From Microbacterium testaceum StLB037 (GTDB lineage Bacteria; Actinomycetota; Actinomycetes; Actinomycetales; Microbacteriaceae): a DNA stretch of 64,000 nt. The stretch is from the NCBI RefSeq assembly GCF_000202635.1, contig NC_015125.1, positions 3,038,001 to 3,102,000 of the forward strand, read 5' to 3'. A model generated the notes under the pieces. The model was not told where the DNA came from and made no database searches. It worked only from the letters and a program-made list of their open reading frames with translations. Below are positions 52,793 through 62,144 of this stretch, piece by piece (position 1 is the first letter of the stretch; each line of letters opens with the position of its first letter). Both the position numbers and the translations under genes were made by a program.

Positions 52793-55700
52793 GTCTGCCT
52801 CTCTGCCGGCCGTCGGGGGCCGGGGTCGGTGGTGCGCGCCGGTCGGCAGCGCAGCGTCAGGATCTGGAAGGGGCGGAGGGTCAGGTCCACGGCATCCGTG
52901 TCGGCGCGGTGGAGGGCGGCGTCGAGAGGGCGTTCGAGCAGATCGACCTCGTCGATCGTCGCGAGCGGGATGCCGAAGGTCAGCCGTCCGTCCTGCCGGC
53001 CGCCCGTCGCCTCGTGCAGGCGGACGACGAGGTCGCCGGAGCCGTCCTCGGCGAGCTTGACCGTCGTGACGCGGATGCCGTCGCTCGAGCAGGAGACCAG
53101 GGGACGGACCTCCTCTCCGCCGAGGACCACGCGCTGAGCCCGATCCAGCCGGTGCCCTTCCTCCGCGGCATCCGTCAACGTCGCTTCCGGTCGAATGCGG
53201 AAGCGCATCTCATGCCGGCCCTGGTCGGCGTGCGGATCGGGGAAGGTCGGGGCGCGGAGGATCGACAGCCCCACCGTCGTCACGACGGCGCCGCTCTCGG
53301 AGAGGCTCCTCTCCACGGAATGGCCGTAGGTGGAGTCGTTGGCAATCGCGACGCCGTACCCGGATTCCGCGACGTGGATCCACCGCTGCGCCACGACCTC
53401 GAACCGCGCTTCGTCCCAGGAGGTGTTCGTGTGCGTGGGACGCGTGACGTGTCCGAACTGGATCTCGGCGCGGGTCTGCTCCGCGTGGATCTCCAGGGGC
53501 ACGATCATCCGGAGGAGGCGGTGCGTCTCGTGCCAGTCGATCTGGACCTCGATGTCGATCCCCGCCGCGTCGGCGGCGAGGCGCAGCGTCTGGGTCAGGG
53601 TGCTCGCCCCTACGGAGCGCGTGGCCGAGACCACTCCGGCTCCGTCCTCGCCCACGAACGCCACGATGGTCTCCGCGCCGTCGAGGTCGATCGCTCGAGC
53701 GCGGTCGTGGGCGTCGACGTCCCACGCGTCCCATTTGTCGGGATAGTCGGGGTGCAGGCGCAGGAGAGCGGCGCGAGCCCCATCGGGAAGGGCATTGCGC
53801 CCCGAGGGACCGGACAGCTCGACGAGCAAGCCGTCGGCGTCCACGACGGCACGGACGACGCCGTTGGACAGCACCCACCCGCGCTCGGCGGTCGCGGTGA
53901 GGCGGGTGGCGGCCCGCGGTGGGGGAGAGGGAGCGATCGCACCGGCCGAGACGCCGCCGAGGGGCAGCGGGGCGGAGTTCGCCGTCAACGCGCGACGACC
54001 GGGACCGGCCAGGACCGTGAGGCTCGCGCCGATCGCCTCCTCGAGCTCGACGGCGAGGGCGGCGTACGCCTCCTCCGCTTCGCGGTGCACCCACCCGATC
54101 GAGCTCCCGGGCAGGATGTCGTGGAACTGCAGGAGGAGTGTCTGGCGCCACGCGCGGCGCAGCAGCTCGTTCGGGTAGGGCGCACCGCGGTAAAGGGCGG
54201 CGGTCGCTGCCCACAGCTCGGTCTCGTGCAGCAGCCGCTCGGTGCGGCGGTTGCCCTGCTTGGTCTTCACTTGGCTGGTGAGTGTGCCGCGATGGAGCTC
54301 CAGGTACATCTCACCCGTCCACACCGGCAGTGTGGGGTTCTCGTGGCGGGCGCGCTCATAGAAGTCGCGCGGAGCGCCGAGGGCGACCCGGGGTGATCCC
54401 TCCAGATCGGCCTGGCGGTACGCCCGTTCCACCATCTCGCGGGTCGGCCCGCCGCCCCCGTCGCCCCAGCCGAACGGCGCCAGCGACACCGTGCCGGTTG
54501 CATGATCGGTGTAGGTCCGTTCGGCATGGGCGAGTTCGGCGGGGGAGAGCTCGGCGTTGTAGGTCTCGATGGGCGGGAAGTGGGTGAACACCCTCGTCCC
54601 GTCGATGCCCTCCCACCAGAAGGTGTGGTGCGGCATCCGGTTCGTCTGGTTCCACGAGATCTTCTGCGTCATGAACCAGTCGGCGCCGGCGAGACGGATG
54701 AGCTGGGGGAGGGATGCCGAGTACCCGAACGTGTCGGGAAGCCAGACCTCCGAGGTGTCGACGCCGAACTTCTCGAGGAACCACCTCTTGCCCACCACGA
54801 GCTGGCGCGCCGTCGCCTCGGAACCGGGCAGGTTCGTGTCGGGCTCCACCCACTGCCCGCCCACCGGGACGAACCGCCCGGCGCGCACCTGGTCCGCGAT
54901 GCGGGCGAAGACGGCGGGGTAGTGCTCTTCCATCCACGCCAGCTGTTGGGCGGAGGAGCAAGCGAAGCGGAGATCCGGATGCCGCTCGAGCAGATCGAGC
55001 ACATTCGAGAACGTGCGCGCGCACTTGCGGATCGTCTCGCGGATCGGCCAGAGCCACGCGGAGTCGATGTGGGCGTGACCCGTGGCCAGAACGGTGTGCG
55101 CGCTGGCTGCGGCCGGAGAGGACAGGACCGGCGCGAGGATCGCGCGCGCACGGTCGACCGAGCCGCGGACGTCGTCGGGGTCGATGGCGTCGAGCATCGT
55201 CGACAGGCTCGAGCCGATGCGGGCGGCGCGGGGAGAGCCGGGCGGGAGCTGCTCCGCGAGACCGGCGAGCACCTCGATGTCGAGCAGCAGCTGCTCGATC
55301 CTCACGTCGATGCGGACGATCTCGAGCCGTCGCAGCGTGTAGAGCGCAGCGGCCTCCGGTAGCGGACCGTCGCCGAGGTGCGTCGAACGCCAGTGGGATT
55401 CGGGCGGGATCGTGGGATTCGCGGCGAGCTCGAGGTACAGGTCCACGCCGCCCTCCACGGGGACCCACGCGTTGCGGGGCGACACGGCCTTGGCGATCGA
55501 GCCGTCCGGGCGGAAGGCGAGGGCCTCGGCCTGGAAGCCCGGTGACTGCTCGTTGAAGCCGAGATCGACGAGCAGCTCGGTGCGGTGGTGCTCCGAGTCG
55601 CCCCAGTCTTCCGGGACGACGCCGGTGACGTGCAGCCAGAGCGTGCTCCACGGCGTTCCCCATGGCTCGCCGACGCGGAAGGGACGGAACTCGCGGCCTG

Positions 55701-55836
55701 GGACCTCGGAAAAGGGCACGGGTTCGCCCGGCACGGGCCACGCGGTGAGGTCGACCGGAGCGGACGTCTCTACCCTGAGGGGACGCAGGGTCTCGTGGAC
55801 GAAGCGGTCGAGACGGCCGGCGACGGGAAGACTCAT
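52789..55836 (-). CDS. GH38 alpha-mannosidase
   Basis: 1015 residues from ATG 55836. The N-terminal about 240 residues are the cap region. The GH38 catalytic domain begins with 'GHAHIDSAWLWPIRET' (zinc ligands His256 and Asp258) and contains 'GGQWVEPDTNLPGSE' and nucleophile Asp368 in 'WLPDTFGYSASLPQ'. 'RQTLLLQFHDILPGSSIGW' gives the downstream zinc-site His, and the C-terminal beta-domains follow. There is no signal peptide, so it would trim imported oligosaccharides. Xanthan side chains contain an alpha-1,3-linked mannose, a fitting target. Both flanking genes overlap it by 4 bp. Confidence 0.94.
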   Translation of the reverse strand: MSLPVAGRLDRFVHETLRPLRVETSAPVDLTAWPVPGEPVPFSEVPGREFRPFRVGEPWGTPWSTLWLHVTGVVPEDWGDSEHHRTELLVDLGFNEQSPGFQAEALAFRPDGSIAKAVSPRNAWVPVEGGVDLYLELAANPTIPPESHWRSTHLGDGPLPEAAALYTLRRLEIVRIDVRIEQLLLDIEVLAGLAEQLPPGSPRAARIGSSLSTMLDAIDPDDVRGSVDRARAILAPVLSSPAAASAHTVLATGHAHIDSAWLWPIRETIRKCARTFSNVLDLLERHPDLRFACSSAQQLAWMEEHYPAVFARIADQVRAGRFVPVGGQWVEPDTNLPGSEATARQLVVGKRWFLEKFGVDTSEVWLPDTFGYSASLPQLIRLAGADWFMTQKISWNQTNRMPHHTFWWEGIDGTRVFTHFPPIETYNAELSPAELAHAERTYTDHATGTVSLAPFGWGDGGGGPTREMVERAYRQADLEGSPRVALGAPRDFYERARHENPTLPVWTGEMYLELHRGTLTSQVKTKQGNRRTERLLHETELWAATAALYRGAPYPNELLRRAWRQTLLLQFHDILPGSSIGWVHREAEEAYAALAVELEEAIGASLTVLAGPGRRALTANSAPLPLGGVSAGAIAPSPPPRAATRLTATAERGWVLSNGVVRAVVDADGLLVELSGPSGRNALPDGARAALLRLHPDYPDKWDAWDVDAHDRARAIDLDGAETIVAFVGEDGAGVVSATRSVGASTLTQTLRLAADAAGIDIEVQIDWHETHRLLRMIVPLEIHAEQTRAEIQFGHVTRPTHTNTSWDEARFEVVAQRWIHVAESGYGVAIANDSTYGHSVERSLSESGAVVTTVGLSILRAPTFPDPHADQGRHEMRFRIRPEATLTDAAEEGHRLDRAQRVVLGGEEVRPLVSCSSDGIRVTTVKLAEDGSGDLVVRLHEATGGRQDGRLTFGIPLATIDEVDLLERPLDAALHRADTDAVDLTLRPFQILTLRCRPARTTDPGPRRPAERQT

Positions 55837-57608
55837 CGGGCGGACACCGCGAGTCGGTGGCCGGCGGGGAACAGCGGATCCACCGTGCCGTTGGGCACGT
55901 CCTCCGGGGAGTCCTCGACGGCGGTCATGGACCGGGGAATCTCGAAGGGGAGGCGACCGCGGGGGGCGACACGGCCGGAGAGCGCCGCGACCAATGCCTC
56001 GTCACTCACGCCGCACGTCCCGACAAGGGTGTCGGCGATCTCGACGAGCGGCGTCAGGATCGCCGGGCGTTCGAGGTTCGCATCGACGATGAGGCGCGTC
56101 ACCCTCGCGAGGGAGGCCAGGCGTGCCAGCAGACCCGGGCGGTAGTTCAGCGAGCCCTGATGGAAGAGGGACTCGAACAGGAGGTCGTCGCGCGGATCGT
56201 AGGGTGCGGGCAGTCGGACGACCGCGACGTCGGCGTCTTCGGGACGGGCGACGACGGTTCCCCAGGCGCGGGCGGCCTCGGCCGCGATCCCCTCGACGTA
56301 CACGCGCCGGTCGGGCGCGGAGGCGAGGGGCAGGAGCCCGTCGTCCGTGAGGACGGTGACCGAAGCCGCCTGGACGCGGAACCCCGCTTCCCGGTGCGCG
56401 GCGCACCCGACGAGCTCGGCCGCGGCGTCCTCGTCGACGAAGGGGTCGTCGAACAGGCCGAGCCGGAACTTCAGCTCGAGCAGGCGGAACGCGGATCGGT
56501 CGATCCGCTCCTCGCCGACCCGCCCGGTGCGGACGAGGTCGAGCAGCAGATCGGTGCATTCCTCGCCGCCGAACTGATCGCACCCGGCGTCGAGCACCTT
56601 GACCATGCGTTCGGCGGGTGACAGATGTTCCACCCCCCACGCCTTGGCCGGGAGGACCTGCCCCTGCGCCACGTTGTCGTGGATCAGCTCCCAGTCGGTC
56701 ACGACGATTCCGTCGAAGCCGAGGGACTCCCGCAGGAGCCGGGTCACGATGCGGCGGTTGAACGCGAACCCGACCTCTTCGACCTGTTCCCCGTCGAGCT
56801 CGAGGCCCACCGGCATGCCGTAGTACGGCATCATTCCGGCCGTCCCGGCAGCGATCGCGGCGGCGAACGGCGCGAGATGCTCGGCGAAGCGTCCTCCCCG
56901 GTAGGCCTGTTCGCGGCCGTAGGGGAAGTGCGCATCCTCCCCGCCCTGCTGGGGGCCCGCTCCGGGGAAGTGCTTGGTCACGCACGCCACGGACGTCGGA
57001 CCGAGCTCGTCCCCCTGGAACCCGCGCAGGTAGGTCAGCATCGCGCGGGTGGTGCGCTCGGCATCCGCTCCGAAGGTCTGGAACTGTCGGCCCCAGCGGG
57101 CATCGCTCGCGAGATCGACCTGGGGGTGCAGGGCCATCCGGATGCCGACGGCGAGATACTCCGCCCGGGCGATCCGGGCGTGTTCGAGGATGTCGGCGTC
57201 GTCGAGTGCGGCAAGGCCCAGGGGTTCCGGCCACTGCGAGAACCCGCGAGCGGCGAACGATGCGCCGGCGTTCTCGGTGAACGCGTGGCGCGGATCGGTA
57301 CTGATGGTGACGGGGATGCCGTGTTCGGTGCGCGCGGCCAGAGCCTGCAGTGCGTTGGCCCACCGCGCGGCGTCGCGCGGCGACCCCAGACCGTGCACGT
57401 TGAAGTGGTTCATCCGCTTGTCGAGGACGACGGTGCTCGTGGGCGACTTGCTGAGTGCACCGGTCGTCTCGACGAGCGAGCCGTCCGCGCCGGACTCGAT
57501 GACCGTGTGGAACATCAAGCCGACCTTCTCTTCGAGGGACAGACGCGGCAGCAGGTCGGCCGTGCGTTCTCCCGGGGAGAGGCGGGGGTTGCGATAGTCG
57601 GGGGTCAC
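55833..57608 (-). CDS. GH3 beta-glucosidase-like enzyme
   Basis: 591 residues from GTG 57608, 2 nt after the permease stop. The (beta/alpha)8 domain carries 'ACVTKHFPGAGPQQGG' (substrate-binding Lys212-His213) and the nucleophile Asp305 in 'GFDGIVVTDWELIHD'. A shorter alpha/beta domain follows. The C-terminal fibronectin-like module of larger GH3 enzymes is missing, and no signal peptide is present. GH3 members release beta-linked glucose, xylose or GlcNAc. In this setting the expected substrate is cello-oligosaccharide from the xanthan backbone. Confidence 0.9.
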   Translation of the reverse strand: MTPDYRNPRLSPGERTADLLPRLSLEEKVGLMFHTVIESGADGSLVETTGALSKSPTSTVVLDKRMNHFNVHGLGSPRDAARWANALQALAARTEHGIPVTISTDPRHAFTENAGASFAARGFSQWPEPLGLAALDDADILEHARIARAEYLAVGIRMALHPQVDLASDARWGRQFQTFGADAERTTRAMLTYLRGFQGDELGPTSVACVTKHFPGAGPQQGGEDAHFPYGREQAYRGGRFAEHLAPFAAAIAAGTAGMMPYYGMPVGLELDGEQVEEVGFAFNRRIVTRLLRESLGFDGIVVTDWELIHDNVAQGQVLPAKAWGVEHLSPAERMVKVLDAGCDQFGGEECTDLLLDLVRTGRVGEERIDRSAFRLLELKFRLGLFDDPFVDEDAAAELVGCAAHREAGFRVQAASVTVLTDDGLLPLASAPDRRVYVEGIAAEAARAWGTVVARPEDADVAVVRLPAPYDPRDDLLFESLFHQGSLNYRPGLLARLASLARVTRLIVDANLERPAILTPLVEIADTLVGTCGVSDEALVAALSGRVAPRGRLPFEIPRSMTAVEDSPEDVPNGTVDPLFPAGHRLAVSAR

Positions 57609-57610
57609 TC

Positions 57611-58531
57611 TCAGCCTTTCAGACCGGTGAAGCCGATCCCCTTGACGATGGAACGCTGGAAGATCAGGAAGATGAGGATGGGAGGGATGCTGGCGATCAA
57701 CAGACCCGCGATGAGATACGCCGGGTCGGTCGCTTGCGCGAGGCGGGGGAGGGCGACGGCGAGCGGCTGGGTCTCGGGGTCGGTCAGCACGATGAGCGGC
57801 CAGAGGAACTCCTTCCAGGCCGTCATGATCGACAGCAGGGAGACGACCGCGAGGATCGGCCGCGACATCGGCAGGACGATCCGCCAGAAGATGGTGAACC
57901 ACCCCGCGCCGTCCAGCTGAGCGGCCTCGAAGAGATCGCGCGGGATGTCCTCGAAGAACTGCTTCACCAGCAGGATCGTGAAGGCATTCGCTCCCGCGGG
58001 CAGCCACACGGCCCAGGGCGTGTCGGTGAGGCTGAGGTGCAGCAGCGGCAGGTCGAGCACCGTGAGGTACAGCGCGATCAGGGTGACCGTGCCGGGGACG
58101 AACAGCGTGAGCAGGATGGCCCCGTAGACGATTCGTCCGTACCAGGGCCGGATCACCGCCAGCGCGAACCCGGCGGTCGCCGAGACGACGAGCTGGACGA
58201 TCCACGACCCGCCCACGAGCACCACCGTGTTGCCGAGATACTGCCCGATCGACAGCAGATTCCATGCGTCGGGGATGTTCTCCCACTTCGCGGGGCTGGG
58301 GATCAGGCTGAGGGGATGCTGCAGAAGATCCGTCGTGGACGAGATCGCCGCGCGCAGCATCCAGAGCAGCGGGACCGCCCCGAGGGCCACGAGCCCGATC
58401 AACAGGACGATGTGCATCGCGCGCCACCCGACGAAGATGCGCGGACGGCGCCAGTCGAAGCTGGACAGGATGCCGCGTTCGCGCGGCTGCGCGGCGGCTC
58501 GCGGGCGGCGGACGTCGGTCGTCGCGGTCAT
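57611..58531 (-). CDS. CUT1 sugar ABC transporter permease (MalG-like)
   Basis: 306 residues from ATG 58531 (ATGA overlap with the MalF-like gene). An N-terminal cytoplasmic tail of about 40 residues precedes six helices. The EAA loop is 'EAAQLDGAGWFTIFWRIVLP', and 'QRSIVKGIGFTGLKG' is the usual end. It belongs to the second importer of the locus and is followed by the GH3 gene. Confidence 0.93.
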   Translation of the reverse strand: MTATTDVRRPRAAAQPRERGILSSFDWRRPRIFVGWRAMHIVLLIGLVALGAVPLLWMLRAAISSTTDLLQHPLSLIPSPAKWENIPDAWNLLSIGQYLGNTVVLVGGSWIVQLVVSATAGFALAVIRPWYGRIVYGAILLTLFVPGTVTLIALYLTVLDLPLLHLSLTDTPWAVWLPAGANAFTILLVKQFFEDIPRDLFEAAQLDGAGWFTIFWRIVLPMSRPILAVVSLLSIMTAWKEFLWPLIVLTDPETQPLAVALPRLAQATDPAYLIAGLLIASIPPILIFLIFQRSIVKGIGFTGLKG

Positions 58532-59490
58532 CGGGTGCTCCAGGAACGGGTGAGCCGCAGGTAGACCGCGGACACGATGATGAGGACGACGGCGAGGAGG
58601 AGGCTCAGCGCCGTCGCGACGCCGTAGTTGCCGAAGAGGAACGCGTAGCGGTAGATCATCAGAAGGATCGTCACGGTGGCGTTGGCCGGTCCTCCGTCGG
58701 TCATCACGTACGGCTCGGTGAAGACCTGGATCGCCCCGATGATCTGCAGGAGGAGCAGGACGAGGATCACTCCGCGCATCTGCGGGAGAGTGATGTGCAC
58801 GATGCGTTTCCAGACCGAGGCGCCGTCGAGTTCGGCCGCCTCGTAGAGCTCGGTGCTCACGCCGGTCAACGCGGCCAGGTAGATGAGGATGGCGGTGCCG
58901 GCACCCGACCAGGTCGCGACGATGACCAGGCTCGGCATCGCGGTGCCGGGGGACTGGAGCCAGGGCAGGGGGTCGATGCCGACGAGTCCGAGGAGGCTGT
59001 TGACGACCCCCGATTCGCCCGGGTTGAAGAACGCCTTCCAGAGCAGGACCGAGACCACGGGAGGGATCACGACGGGCAGGTAGGCGAGGACGCGCGCGAG
59101 GGTGCCGCCGCGGCGCAGCTCGGAGATGAGCACCGCGCACACGAGCGGGACGGGGAGTCCGATCGCCAGGGAGAGGACGGTGAACCACAGGGTGTTCGCG
59201 GCGGCTCGAGGCAGGAGCGGATCCGAGAAGAGCACCTCGAAGTTGTTCCACCCGACCCACTCCGGGGCGGTGACCAGGTCGGTCTGCTGGAAGGCGAGGG
59301 CCGCGCTCTGGATGATCGGCCACCAGGCGAAGTAGCCGAAGACGACGAACGTGGGCAGAAGGAAGACGAGCCCCGCGATCGCCGATCGCCGGCGCATCAG
59401 CGAACGCCGACGCGGTGGGGTGGGGAGCGCCGCCTGCGCGGCACGAACGGGTGTCGTGCCGCGCAGGCGCTCGGTGGTGACGGTCATCAC
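58528..59490 (-). CDS. CUT1 sugar ABC transporter permease (MalF-like)
   Basis: 320 residues from GTG 59490 (GTGA overlap) or 319 from ATG 59487. Six helices and the EAA loop 'EAAELDGASVWKRIVHITLP' identify it. A basic N-terminal segment ('PTPPRRRSLMRRRSAIAG') sits at the cytoplasmic face. It works with the lipoprotein and MalG-like proteins around it. Confidence 0.93.
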   Translation of the reverse strand: MMTVTTERLRGTTPVRAAQAALPTPPRRRSLMRRRSAIAGLVFLLPTFVVFGYFAWWPIIQSAALAFQQTDLVTAPEWVGWNNFEVLFSDPLLPRAAANTLWFTVLSLAIGLPVPLVCAVLISELRRGGTLARVLAYLPVVIPPVVSVLLWKAFFNPGESGVVNSLLGLVGIDPLPWLQSPGTAMPSLVIVATWSGAGTAILIYLAALTGVSTELYEAAELDGASVWKRIVHITLPQMRGVILVLLLLQIIGAIQVFTEPYVMTDGGPANATVTILLMIYRYAFLFGNYGVATALSLLLAVVLIIVSAVYLRLTRSWSTR

Positions 59491-60866
59491 TTGTGCTGGG
59501 CCAGGATCTGGTTGACCCGCTGCTCCGCGTCGTTCAGCAGCGAATCGATGTCGGCGTTCTCGTCCGTGAGGACGGATTGGACGACCGGATCGAGAGCCGC
59601 GTAGATCTCCTGCGAGGCGACGGCCGGTTCGGGGACGTACTCGAGCTTGTCGAGCGAGGCGGTGTAGGGCGCGAAGTTCTCCACCGGGACGTTGACGTAG
59701 TCGGCGATCGCGTCGCGGTAGGCGGCGTAGGCCTCAGCGGTGAAGATCGGGGCGACGGGGACGCCGACCGGCAGACCGTCGGCGGCCGACGCCTTCGCGG
59801 TCTCGGCGGCGACCTCGAGGTCGTAGTTGGGTCGTAGAGCGCGCCAGTCGATCCACTTGACCGCGGCCTCCTTCTCGGCTTCGGTCGCCGTCGCGTTGAC
59901 CATGAGGACGGTGGCGCCGGCCAGCGTGGCGTTCGCTCCGCCCTGGGGCATGGGGCCAGCCCCGAAGGCCTCGGGCTTGCCGCCCGCCGCGATGTAGTTG
60001 GGGTACACGTCCGGCGGCGCGGTCACCCACATGCCGACGTTCCCCGCCGTGAACTCCGCGACGAGGTCCTCCTGTTTTCCGAGGACATTGTCGCCGAGCG
60101 AGTCGTCCTCCCAGCGCATGTCCTTCCACATCTGCAGCACCTCGCGGGAAGCGTCGTCGTTGAACGCCGCCGTCCAGGTGCCGTCCGCGGCCTGGTCGAT
60201 CATCTTGCCGCCGTAGGTGTAGTCGTAGCCGGTCAGGTGCCACCCGCCGCTGTTGTTCGTCGAGATCTCTCCGAAACCTGTCTTGCCCGTGACGTCGGAG
60301 ATCTTCTTCGCCGCTGTCCGGACTTCATCCCACGTCTGCGGGGGAGAGTCGGGGTCCAGACCCGCCTGCGTGAAGAGGTCGCGGTTGTACACGAGTCCGA
60401 AGGCGTAGCTCTTCTCCGGGATGCCGTAGACGGCATCGCCCTGCTCGAGGAACTGCATGACGCGCGGGTTGAGGTCGGCGAAGCTGTCCAGCTTCGAGGC
60501 GACGGAGGCGATGTCGGCGACCTGGCCGCGTTCGATGAGGGCCGGGGGCTCGGTCAGCGGCACGCGCAGGAGCGTGGGGGCGCTGCCGCCTGCGAGGCGG
60601 GTGGCGAAGGTCTTGGCATCCCAGGGGACATCGGATGCCTCGATGGTGATGTTCGGGTTCGCGGCTTCGAATTCCGTCACTTGACGTTCGAAGAGCTCAA
60701 CGGCGGCCGTGTTGGTCGCCGCGGGCTTGCCCATGACGGTGATCGTGACCTTTCCGTCTCCGCTGTCGGCGTCGCCGGCTCCATTGCCTCCGCTGCAACC
60801 GGCCATGACCGCCAAGGCGGGCACGACGACGGCGGCTGCGAGGACGCGACGTGTGCGCTGTTGCAT
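59487..60866 (-). CDS. Sugar ABC transporter substrate-binding lipoprotein
   Basis: 459 residues from ATG 60866, whose CGGAGGAAT ribosome site sets the start; the frame opens 120 nt earlier through the operator. Lipobox 'VMAGC' has Cys24. The mature protein starts with a Gly/Asp-rich linker, then the MalE-like fold ('KVTITVMGKPAATNTAAVEL', 'NVGMWVTAPPDVYPNYIAAG', 'EAAVKWIDWRALRPNY'). It heads the nine-gene operon behind a repressor site and presumably binds an oligosaccharide from extracellular GH9/PL8 action. Confidence 0.92.
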   Translation of the reverse strand: MQQRTRRVLAAAVVVPALAVMAGCSGGNGAGDADSGDGKVTITVMGKPAATNTAAVELFERQVTEFEAANPNITIEASDVPWDAKTFATRLAGGSAPTLLRVPLTEPPALIERGQVADIASVASKLDSFADLNPRVMQFLEQGDAVYGIPEKSYAFGLVYNRDLFTQAGLDPDSPPQTWDEVRTAAKKISDVTGKTGFGEISTNNSGGWHLTGYDYTYGGKMIDQAADGTWTAAFNDDASREVLQMWKDMRWEDDSLGDNVLGKQEDLVAEFTAGNVGMWVTAPPDVYPNYIAAGGKPEAFGAGPMPQGGANATLAGATVLMVNATATEAEKEAAVKWIDWRALRPNYDLEVAAETAKASAADGLPVGVPVAPIFTAEAYAAYRDAIADYVNVPVENFAPYTASLDKLEYVPEPAVASQEIYAALDPVVQSVLTDENADIDSLLNDAEQRVNQILAQHK

Positions 60867-60956
60867 GATTCCTCCGTTCGGGGGCGGCCGGGTGACCGCC
60901 GCGCGCATGCCCGACGAAGAACAGGTGGTGCGCCACCTCGTCGTGCACGTGGGCCC

Positions 60957-60986
60957 AGTATGAACACAGCCGTGTTCAGTTCGCAA
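60957..60986 (-). promoter_or_regulatory. Promoter and operator of the second importer/GH operon
   Basis: Minus strand: TTGCGA -35 (60986-60981), 18-nt spacer, CATACT -10 (60962-60957). An 18-bp near-palindrome, TGAACACAGCCGTGTTCA (60961-60978 as read on the plus strand), fills the spacer and touches the -10 box, the standard place for a repressor. The cognate regulator is not next to it. Confidence 0.65.
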
Positions 60987-61059
60987 GAAATATTTTCAAC
61001 TCATAAACACAAAGGTTTAAGACTTGTGCACTTGTGAGAGGTGTGGTTGCCTCATGCTC

Positions 61060-62097
61060 ATGGCTGACACCGTCGACGGCGACACCCCGGGCGAGCGCCC
61101 GCAGGCGCTCCTCGTCATGGCCCCCCGTACTTACGCCGATCTCTTCGACGAGACCCGGTGGGCGCGTCTGCGATCGCTCGTGTCGCTCGGCGACCCGGCG
61201 TGCGTCGACGACTTCGACCGCCGCGCGCTCGAACGGCTCGCGCGGGTGGAGTATCTGATCACCGGGTGGGGAGCTCCGCACCTCGGGCCGGAGGTCCTCC
61301 GCGCGGCTCCGCGCCTCCGCGGCATCCTGCACACCGGCGGTTCGGTGAAGAACCTCATCTCGGAGGACGTCTGGGAGCGGGGCATCGTCGTGACGAGCGC
61401 GGCGGAGGCCAACGCGATCCCCGTCGCGGAGTTCACCCTCGCGATGATCCTGCTGGAGGCCAAGCGCGTGCCCGCCTACATCGCCGGGTACGCCTCGACC
61501 CGCGACGTCGCCGGGGGCTGGCGCGACGGGATCCCCCCGTCGGCGACCTTCGGCGGTGTCGTCGGCATCGTCGGCTTCTCCCGCGTCGGACGGCGCGTCG
61601 CGGCGCTCCTCGCCCCCTTCGGCTTCGAGGTCCTCGTGGCCGACCCCCACGCCGCGGTGGACGAGGTGCACACGGCGGGCGCAGCTCTGGTGGAACTCGA
61701 CGCCCTGATGGCCCGGAGCGACATCGTGTCGATCCATGCCCCGGAGCTCCCGTCCACTCGGCGTCTGCTGGACGCGCGCCGGATCGCCTCCATGCGCCCG
61801 AACGCGGTGTTGATCAACACCGCCCGCGGATCACTCGTCGACACCGAGGCTCTGCTCGAGCGCTGCCGGAGCGGGCTGTTGCGCGCGGTCCTGGACGTCA
61901 CGGACCCCGAGCCGCTCCCGCCCGACTCGCCGCTCTTCGGGGCGCCGGGTGTGGTGCTGACGCCGCACATCGCCGGGGCGATGCACGCCGAGACCCTGCG
62001 GCTCACCGACTCCGCCCTGGACGCCCTGCAGACCCTCGTCCGGGGCGAAGCGCCGGCGAGCAGGGTCGATCGCTCCCTGCTCGGGCTCTCCGCCTGA
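61060..62097 (+). CDS. D-isomer-specific 2-hydroxyacid dehydrogenase
   Basis: 345 residues from ATG 61060 (ATG 61054 is equally possible; ribosome-site evidence is weak). The catalytic trio is Arg256 in 'NTARGSLVDTEAL', Glu284 in 'TDPEPLP' and His303 in 'TPHIAGAM'. The coenzyme loop is 'GIVGFSRVGRRVA', with Ser174 in place of the middle Gly of GxGxxG. The family reduces 2-keto acids such as hydroxypyruvate, glyoxylate or phenylpyruvate. The gene diverges from the importer operon over the same operator, and a hydroxypyruvate or tartronate-semialdehyde reductase role would link to the glycerate kinase. Confidence 0.88.
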   Translation: MADTVDGDTPGERPQALLVMAPRTYADLFDETRWARLRSLVSLGDPACVDDFDRRALERLARVEYLITGWGAPHLGPEVLRAAPRLRGILHTGGSVKNLISEDVWERGIVVTSAAEANAIPVAEFTLAMILLEAKRVPAYIAGYASTRDVAGGWRDGIPPSATFGGVVGIVGFSRVGRRVAALLAPFGFEVLVADPHAAVDEVHTAGAALVELDALMARSDIVSIHAPELPSTRRLLDARRIASMRPNAVLINTARGSLVDTEALLERCRSGLLRAVLDVTDPEPLPPDSPLFGAPGVVLTPHIAGAMHAETLRLTDSALDALQTLVRGEAPASRVDRSLLGLSA

Positions 62098-62100
62098 CGC

Positions 62101-62144
62101 ATGACGAAGCAGGGGTGAGCCGGAGCCCACCCCTGCTTCGTCAT
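62101..62144. terminator. Bidirectional terminator between convergent genes
   Basis: ATGACGAAGCAGGGGTG (62101-62117) and its exact complement (62128-62144) flank a 10-nt loop. It starts 3 nt after the dehydrogenase stop and overlaps the GH9 stop codon region. Confidence 0.85.
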
